A DNA stretch of 64,000 nt from a virus. The notes beneath the pieces are model-generated. The model saw only the letters and a program-made list of their open reading frames with translations. It did not search any database and had not been told where the DNA came from. The translations under genes were made by a program, and so were the position numbers. The stretch lies in the IMG/VR virus record IMGVR_UViG_3300037839_000499, positions 1 to 64,000 of that record, one strand, 5' to 3'. Below, in pieces: positions 59,958-64,000 of this stretch (its first letter is position 1; the number at the start of each line of letters is the position of its first letter).

Positions 59958-60143
59958 ATGGACATCCGAACCGAGTACCGACAAAAGCCAATTCCCTGGC
60001 GTTGCTTTGATTGGGAAGCCTTCGACTACGACACCTTGGACGAAGATTCAAAAACTGGCTTTGGAGCAACCGAGGCGGAGGCCATTGAGTCCCTGCTCCT
60101 CCAAGTGGCGGATCTTGAAATTCAACTGGTGACAGCGGACTGA
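59958..60143 (+). CDS. Hypothetical acidic protein, 61 aa
   Basis: Follows directly on the previous stop. PWRCFDWEAFDYDTLDEDSKTGFGATEAEAIESLL looks like a small protein with an acidic loop and one helix. Function unknown. Confidence 0.6.
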   Translation: MDIRTEYRQKPIPWRCFDWEAFDYDTLDEDSKTGFGATEAEAIESLLLQVADLEIQLVTAD

Positions 60144-60160
60144 CGAAGTTAAAGGGCATA

Positions 60161-60391
60161 ATGAGTTCACACCGATGGATCGCCGAAGAAGTCGAAGACA
60201 ACGGAGAACGCAGTTTTGTGGTCTATGACCACGACAGAGAGGACTCCCCAGTATCCGACTTCCAAATGTATGACCGATACGAAACGATGGAAGAAGCGGT
60301 GAAGGCTTGCCAAGCCTACTACTGGGACTTCTACAAATGGAACAATCTCAAGCCCCTCCAACCGGCGGACGCTCAGGGTTTAAGGGTATGA
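60161..60391 (+). CDS. Hypothetical protein, 76 aa
   Basis: A variant leader GTTAAA-N7-ATG precedes ATG 60161. Acidic protein (HRWIAEEVEDNGERSFVVYDHDRED) of beta then helix form. The end contains the GTTTAA leader of the next gene. Confidence 0.6.
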   Translation: MSSHRWIAEEVEDNGERSFVVYDHDREDSPVSDFQMYDRYETMEEAVKACQAYYWDFYKWNNLKPLQPADAQGLRV

Positions 60392-60747
60392 GAAAATCCC
60401 ACAACTATCCCGCAAGAGAATGGTCTATGGCCACCATCCGAGGACTTTGCGATGATGTAGAGCGTCACACGGAATCAGTAGATCAAATGGATTTACTGGT
60501 TTCCGTCCTCGCTCACCTCGTCAAGGACTCACAACACCGAGCAACTCCCGACCAGAAATGGCGTTGGGAATATGAAATCCACGCACCCGACCTTTCTCTG
60601 TTGGCTGACACATTCCAACTCCTTGCCGACTATGCGGGAGAGTGCGATAGGCAAAAGACATTCGACTCGACCAAGGTTATGACAACGCTTGAAACCCTCC
60701 ACGATTGCCTAGCGAAGAAAACAATCAAAGCCGTGGGGAGGGCGTAA
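60388..60747 (+). CDS. Hypothetical helical protein, 119 aa
   Basis: ATG 60388 carries GTTTAA-GGGT-ATG and overlaps the previous stop. All-helical sequence (ESVDQMDLLVSVLAHLVKDSQ, LSLLADTFQLLADYAGECD). Stop shared with the next start (TAATG). Function unknown. Confidence 0.6.
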   Translation: MRKSHNYPAREWSMATIRGLCDDVERHTESVDQMDLLVSVLAHLVKDSQHRATPDQKWRWEYEIHAPDLSLLADTFQLLADYAGECDRQKTFDSTKVMTTLETLHDCLAKKTIKAVGRA

Positions 60748-60995
60748 TGGGCTTTAGGGTAACATCCCCAGACGGCTTTGATCTTGAGATGGGCAAAACC
60801 TACAAGACAAAGGAACAAGCCAAGAAGGCATTTACTAAGTGGGTCAAGAGGTACGAGGCACAAGGACACTACACAACTGGACGATGGGAACGGATACCAT
60901 TGGCTGAGATAGCTGACCATTGCACGATTTATGATTGCCGTCGCCGACTGGCATCATCGTCGATAGCAGAGGCGGACAACCTAAGTTCAAGATAA
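60747..60995 (+). CDS. Hypothetical basic protein, 82 aa
   Basis: Starts at TAATG. GKTYKTKEQAKKAFTKWVKRYEAQGHYTT is a helix with basic character, then a possible zinc pair (HCTIYDC). Family unknown. Confidence 0.55.
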   Translation: MGFRVTSPDGFDLEMGKTYKTKEQAKKAFTKWVKRYEAQGHYTTGRWERIPLAEIADHCTIYDCRRRLASSSIAEADNLSSR

Positions 60996-61000
60996 GATTT

Positions 61001-61423
61001 ATGAAAACAAAAACACCAAGACTAAAGACGGAAACCCTTCCCGAAACCCAGTCCCCACTTCGCCTCCTCGCCAGTGCCTTGCATCACTTCGGGGTTGCGA
61101 ATATGGAAGCGGATTTCTCTGGAGCTGGCGACTCTGGCGAAATCAACGACATTCGCTTCTACAAGGTCGCTTCTGGCATAACATCTTCCGAGATTGATAG
61201 CAAAGACATCCCAGACAACCTCCACGAAGAGGCTCGTCAGATTGCCAACACGATCATCGCCAAGCTCTCTGGGGATTGGTGGAACAATGACGGCGGATAT
61301 GGCTCTGTCGAAGTGGACTTCGTGAACGGCAAGGTGAACCTTGAGGGCAACTACTACGAGATGCGTGTGGCCGACACCGAGACAATGGAAATGAACCTAG
61401 AGCTGGAAGGGAGGGATGAATGA
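61001..61423 (+). CDS. DUF6878 family protein
   Basis: 140 aa. ADFSGAGDSGEINDIRFYKVAS and WWNNDGGYGSVEVDFVNGKVNLEGNYYEM are the conserved blocks of DUF6878 accessory proteins of phages and mobile elements. The start shares its first 15 bases with the 59176 gene; a GTTCAA lies 10 nt upstream. Role unknown. ATGA-coupled to the DUF6915 gene. Confidence 0.78.
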   Translation: MKTKTPRLKTETLPETQSPLRLLASALHHFGVANMEADFSGAGDSGEINDIRFYKVASGITSSEIDSKDIPDNLHEEARQIANTIIAKLSGDWWNNDGGYGSVEVDFVNGKVNLEGNYYEMRVADTETMEMNLELEGRDE

Positions 61424-61836
61424 ATCCCTATCACCACGCTCTCTCCTCCTCCAAGAAGTTCGGCGGCCTCCCCGAAGATTACCAGCCCATCCACGATTGG
61501 TTCGATGAGTCCAAGATGATGTACGCCAACTTCCGCCATCGTGCCTTACGGCATCACGCCGAGGGTTGCTATATGGCGGAGAGAATCTTCGGCCATACCA
61601 TCACCACCTCCAACGGCAAAAAGATTCCGACCAGATGGGTTGCCGAACAGCACATCTTGGAAGATATGGGCTTCATCCCTTCGATGCAGGATTGGCTCTC
61701 CAACATCTCTGCCCAAGAATGGATGAGGCCGAGGTTTGATAAGGCAGACCAACCCGCCACGCTCAAGACGACCAAGTTGGAGGTCAGTTTCAAGGATGAG
61801 TGGAGAAATAAGAACTGGCCGATGGCGGACGCATAA
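61420..61836 (+). CDS. DUF6915 family protein
   Basis: 138 aa. MNPYHHALSSSKKFGGLPEDY, HDWFDESK, FRHRALRHHAEGCYMAERIFG and EQHILEDMGFIPSMQDWL are the strongly conserved blocks of DUF6915, including several histidines that suggest metal binding. A common phage accessory protein without known function. A variant GTTGAA leader follows for the next gene. Confidence 0.85.
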   Translation: MNPYHHALSSSKKFGGLPEDYQPIHDWFDESKMMYANFRHRALRHHAEGCYMAERIFGHTITTSNGKKIPTRWVAEQHILEDMGFIPSMQDWLSNISAQEWMRPRFDKADQPATLKTTKLEVSFKDEWRNKNWPMADA

Positions 61837-61848
61837 AGTTGAAGTGGT

Positions 61849-62412
61849 ATGATCGACCTATCCAAAGTCCAATCGAAGGCCAACAAAACCAAGTCGGCCA
61901 AAACCGAGAAGCTATCCATCCCCGCCACCCCCGAACTGGTGGACTCCTTTGCCGAGGCCAAGGTATCCTATGCCTCTGCCGAAGGGGCGTTTGAGGTTGC
62001 CAAACAGCAACTCCTCGCCGAGGTGACTCTGCCGTGGTTCAAGACCATCGCCGACCTTGCCAATGCGAACCAAGAAGTGCCGTCCTCTGGGGTTCTGCTT
62101 GGAAACTCCAAGGTTTGCCGTTTGACGATGACCAAGCGGTATCCAGTTATCGAAACTGCTCCCAGCGGATTGGAGCAACACTTCCGCCAAGCGTTCACAT
62201 TCAAAATTGACGGCTCGAAGTTGCCTCCCGCTACTGCCCAAGAGTTCGTCAATCGTTTGACCGAGCTTCTGCCGTTGGCTGGCGAGGCCGTGGACATTAA
62301 AATCGGTGTTACTCCGACTCCCAGCTTCCACACCGAGCGAGCGAAACTCCTTACCCCAGATGGCAACATCGAGTTTCAGAGAATCTGCCCTGCCGTTATT
62401 TATGTCGCTTAA
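61849..62412 (+). CDS. Hypothetical protein, 187 aa
   Basis: Preceded by GTTGAA-GTGGT-ATG. Basic N-terminus (SKANKTKSAKTEK), then helices rich in Ala/Leu. The second half (FTFKIDGSKLPPATAQEFVNRLTELLPLAGEAVDIKIG) is mixed alpha-beta. No family recognised. It overlaps the ligase-like gene by 11 nt. Confidence 0.6.
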   Translation: MIDLSKVQSKANKTKSAKTEKLSIPATPELVDSFAEAKVSYASAEGAFEVAKQQLLAEVTLPWFKTIADLANANQEVPSSGVLLGNSKVCRLTMTKRYPVIETAPSGLEQHFRQAFTFKIDGSKLPPATAQEFVNRLTELLPLAGEAVDIKIGVTPTPSFHTERAKLLTPDGNIEFQRICPAVIYVA

Positions 62413-63028
62413 AACCGAAGCCGTGCCGTTGCAGTTCTACCCTGCACGGCCAACCAACTGGCCTAACTCTCGGAATGTTCTTCCCGCAAAAGGTTGGGCG
62501 TGTGAGCCAAAGATTAACGGCTGGCGAATCATCATAGACACCGAGCTTGGCCAAGTTTGGAACAGACACGGCAAAATCTTTTCTCACTCCGCCAAGGTTC
62601 TGGATATTCTTTCCCCGCTTCTTCTGACTTGGAACGCATCCCGCTTCTTGGATGGTGAGTTCCTCGGACTCCGCACCAAGTTCGGGAAAGATTCTGTCGT
62701 TCTGTTTGATTCAATGGACTTGAACGACTCGACTTCTTACGACATTCGCAAGACCCGCCTTATGGATGCAATCGGTGAGAATCCCTTGCAAATGTTTGAC
62801 TGGGTTAAGGGGCTGTCTCCAATCAGTTATTTGCCCGATTGCTCTGGCTCTCCAACCTCTGCCAACTCCAAATGGATGGAGGAGTTTAATAAAAAAGTGG
62901 GCGAGGATTTCTTTGAGGGTTGGGTTTTCAAAGATCGTGGGGCGTATCCGTGGCAACGCACCGCAACCGCTCACTCCGCTCAATGGATTAAAGACCGCTA
63001 CATCGTCCCAAGGGGTGACGGACTTTGA
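62402..63028 (+). CDS. ATP-dependent ligase-like nucleotidyltransferase
   Basis: 208 aa from ATG 62402. CEPKINGWRIII contains Lys37, the expected AMP-accepting lysine of motif I (K-x-N/D-G). LDGEFLG is motif III; FEGWVFKD is motif IV; QWIKDRY is motif V. This is the catalytic core only: no OB or DNA-binding domain follows, which is short for a DNA ligase. It may join nicks, or be an RNA-ligase-type enzyme. Confidence 0.72.
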   Translation: MSLKTEAVPLQFYPARPTNWPNSRNVLPAKGWACEPKINGWRIIIDTELGQVWNRHGKIFSHSAKVLDILSPLLLTWNASRFLDGEFLGLRTKFGKDSVVLFDSMDLNDSTSYDIRKTRLMDAIGENPLQMFDWVKGLSPISYLPDCSGSPTSANSKWMEEFNKKVGEDFFEGWVFKDRGAYPWQRTATAHSAQWIKDRYIVPRGDGL

Positions 63029-63040
63029 ATGTTTAATGAT

Positions 63041-63283
63041 ATGACAACCACAACTCAAAGAAAAACATTCGCACGGCTTATATCTTCGCAAGCCGTCTCC
63101 GAATATCTAACCGAAGCGAAGCGGGTCAATTACAGAATCGCAAAAGACTCCGACTCTTTTGCGGTTTGGACTGATGAGTGCGAAAATCACCCTGCTGGCG
63201 AGTTGGTTTTCAAGGGACTCAAAAAAGACAGCAACACTTGGATTGTCGGTTTTAATACCGCCTACTGGCAGGAGGACAAATGA
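63041..63283 (+). CDS. Hypothetical protein, 80 aa
   Basis: Leader GTTTAA-TGAT-ATG decides ATG 63041 over an in-frame ATG at 63029. Basic helical start (RKTFARLISSQAVSEYLTEAKRV), then beta strands (DSFAVWTDECENHPAGELVFKGLK). Function unknown. Confidence 0.6.
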   Translation: MTTTTQRKTFARLISSQAVSEYLTEAKRVNYRIAKDSDSFAVWTDECENHPAGELVFKGLKKDSNTWIVGFNTAYWQEDK

Positions 63284-63465
63284 ACCAGACAAACATTCAA
63301 AACGCCGTTGCTTTGGCATCCGAAAAAACCTCTGGGTTTGATGAACTTCGTCAAGCCGTTCTCCTTTTGGGAATGGAACTTAACAAGCTCCAAGGAATCA
63401 AGCAGATCGAGCAAGATCGGTTTGATTGGGAGATGGCCGAGTATTATGCCCAGATTGCGGACTAA
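63280..63465 (+). CDS. Hypothetical helical protein, 61 aa
   Basis: ATGA-coupled. Helical (QNAVALASEKTSGFDELRQAVLLLGMELNKLQGIKQIEQDRF). Function unknown. Confidence 0.6.
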   Translation: MNQTNIQNAVALASEKTSGFDELRQAVLLLGMELNKLQGIKQIEQDRFDWEMAEYYAQIAD

Positions 63466-63479
63466 CTCTGTTTAACTTT

Positions 63480-63860
63480 ATGACTACAACCATAGACCTA
63501 ATCCGACACACCGACCAGATACGAAACCTTAACGACTCCTTCCGCCGTGGTTTTCATTACGGCGATAAGCTGGGGCGAGTTGTTATGACAAGGGGAGTTC
63601 AGTTCTTAATTAAGGACAACATCCAGCGGGGGTTTGTACTCGATCAAGAATTGGTGGACAAGGTGCAATCCTTCGACTCCTTCGATGAGGCCAACGATCC
63701 GCACGGCGAACACGATTTCTTTGCCTTCGACTTCCGTGGCAAAAAGCTGTTTGCAAAGATCGACTACTACGACACCACCTACGAATTCGGCTCACCGAAT
63801 CCTGCCGACCCTTTGCAGACTCGCCGAGTTCTCACCATTATGCTCTCGGAGGAGTATTGA
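63480..63860 (+). CDS. DUF3768 family protein
   Basis: 126 aa from ATG 63480, with leader GTTTAA-CTTT-ATG. GRVVMTRGVQFLIKD, FDEANDPHGEHDFFAFDF, KLFAKIDYYDTTYEFGSPNPADP and RRVLTIMLSEEY are diagnostic DUF3768 blocks. A common plasmid and phage accessory protein of unknown function. Confidence 0.88.
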   Translation: MTTTIDLIRHTDQIRNLNDSFRRGFHYGDKLGRVVMTRGVQFLIKDNIQRGFVLDQELVDKVQSFDSFDEANDPHGEHDFFAFDFRGKKLFAKIDYYDTTYEFGSPNPADPLQTRRVLTIMLSEEY

Positions 63861-63862
63861 AA

Positions 63863-63931
63863 ATGGAGTTCGTTGCCTTGTTCGTTATCTTCAGCGTCTC
63901 CGTGCTTCTGATCTGGCTCGCAACTCGATGA
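63863..63931 (+). CDS. Tiny membrane peptide, 22 aa
   Basis: MEFVALFVIFSVSVLLIWLATR: one hydrophobic helix. ATG 63863 lies two bases after the DUF3768 stop, with GGAGG 10 bases upstream as a possible Shine-Dalgarno site. Similar very short hydrophobic peptides occur beside accessory genes in other phages. Confidence 0.5.
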   Translation: MEFVALFVIFSVSVLLIWLATR

Positions 63932-64000
63932 CCTACTTCGCTTAAACTTGCCAACACCCAGAAGGTAAATCAGCAAGTGTCATACGCTGGCTTGGCGTGA
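63932..64000. other. Window end, no gene recognised
   Basis: Only a five-residue frame begins here. The final bases end in an in-frame TGA relative to the fragment at position 1. No direct terminal repeat with the start of the window was seen. Confidence 0.35.

Noticed and set aside
1-64000. CRISPR arrays, complete tRNA genes and rRNA genes
   Set aside because: No spaced direct repeats of 24-40 bp and no complete cloverleaf were found; the tRNA-like piece at 52.5 kb is only a 3' end.
1-64000. Direct terminal repeats at the window ends
   Set aside because: The first ~40 and last ~60 bases show no match to each other, so I cannot claim a complete genome with fixed ends.

Overview
This window is almost certainly a temperate, short-tailed bacteriophage (podovirus-type). 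Its head genes are a terminase large subunit, a large (~730 aa) portal protein, a scaffold and a major capsid protein of the N4-gp56 (DUF4043) type. No tape-measure, sheath or baseplate genes are visible. A tyrosine integrase sits next to what reads as the 3' end of a serine tRNA, a likely attP, so the phage probably integrates into a host tRNA gene. There is no DNA polymerase or replicative helicase in the window, so replication must lean on the host. The host cannot be named from the sequence. GC content is moderate. Many genes are preceded by Shine-Dalgarno sites, but two gene classes use other conserved leaders.

Layout. (i) 0-3.6 kb: small accessory genes, an aryl/carbohydrate-type sulfotransferase, a secreted protein and a serine recombinase. 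(ii) 3.6-7.2 kb: tail fibre, a second structural protein and a glycine-rich adhesin-like protein. (iii) 7.2-37 kb: packaging and head genes, interrupted by one 16.9-kb reading frame (5,648 aa) that joins ParB-like, SF2-helicase, sigma-factor-like, zinc-metallopeptidase, coiled-coil and membrane-active segments, and by a two-gene minus-strand insertion (a Cys-rich 920-aa protein). (iv) 37-44.8 kb: head-tail/tail genes, three serine-repeat proteins, a lysis cassette (u-spanin, holin candidates, CHAP endolysin) and small nucleotide or regulatory genes. (v) 44.7-52.4 kb: a tightly coupled minus-strand early operon (ERF annealing protein, Cas4/RecB-like nuclease, RusA resolvase, replication initiator, sugar epimerase, SET-domain and DUF3431 genes). 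(vi) 52.4-54.1 kb: attP, integrase, excisionase-like gene and a ribbon-helix-helix regulator behind a twin operator. (vii) 54.1-64 kb: many small genes (HNH, DUF3431, DUF6878, DUF6915, DUF3768, a ligase-like nucleotidyltransferase).

How it may work together. Five late units (tail fibre, giant-protein operon, portal operon, scaffold/capsid operon, HNH) carry a conserved bipartite element, GCGGCACACAGC-N10-GTTG, at a nearly invariant 45-46 nt upstream of start codons that lack a Shine-Dalgarno site. At least eight accessory-gene starts carry a different leader, GTTTAA-N4-ATG. The giant protein contains the tetrapeptide AQRI eight times, exactly between recognisable domains. This suggests it is a polyprotein cut into separate products, including a sigma-like factor, a helicase and the metallopeptidase. 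The pairing of a sigma-like segment with an unfamiliar late element is the most interesting hypothesis here. The accessory genes at the two ends share the GTTTAA leader, which fits a circular or circularly permuted genome opened inside that module.
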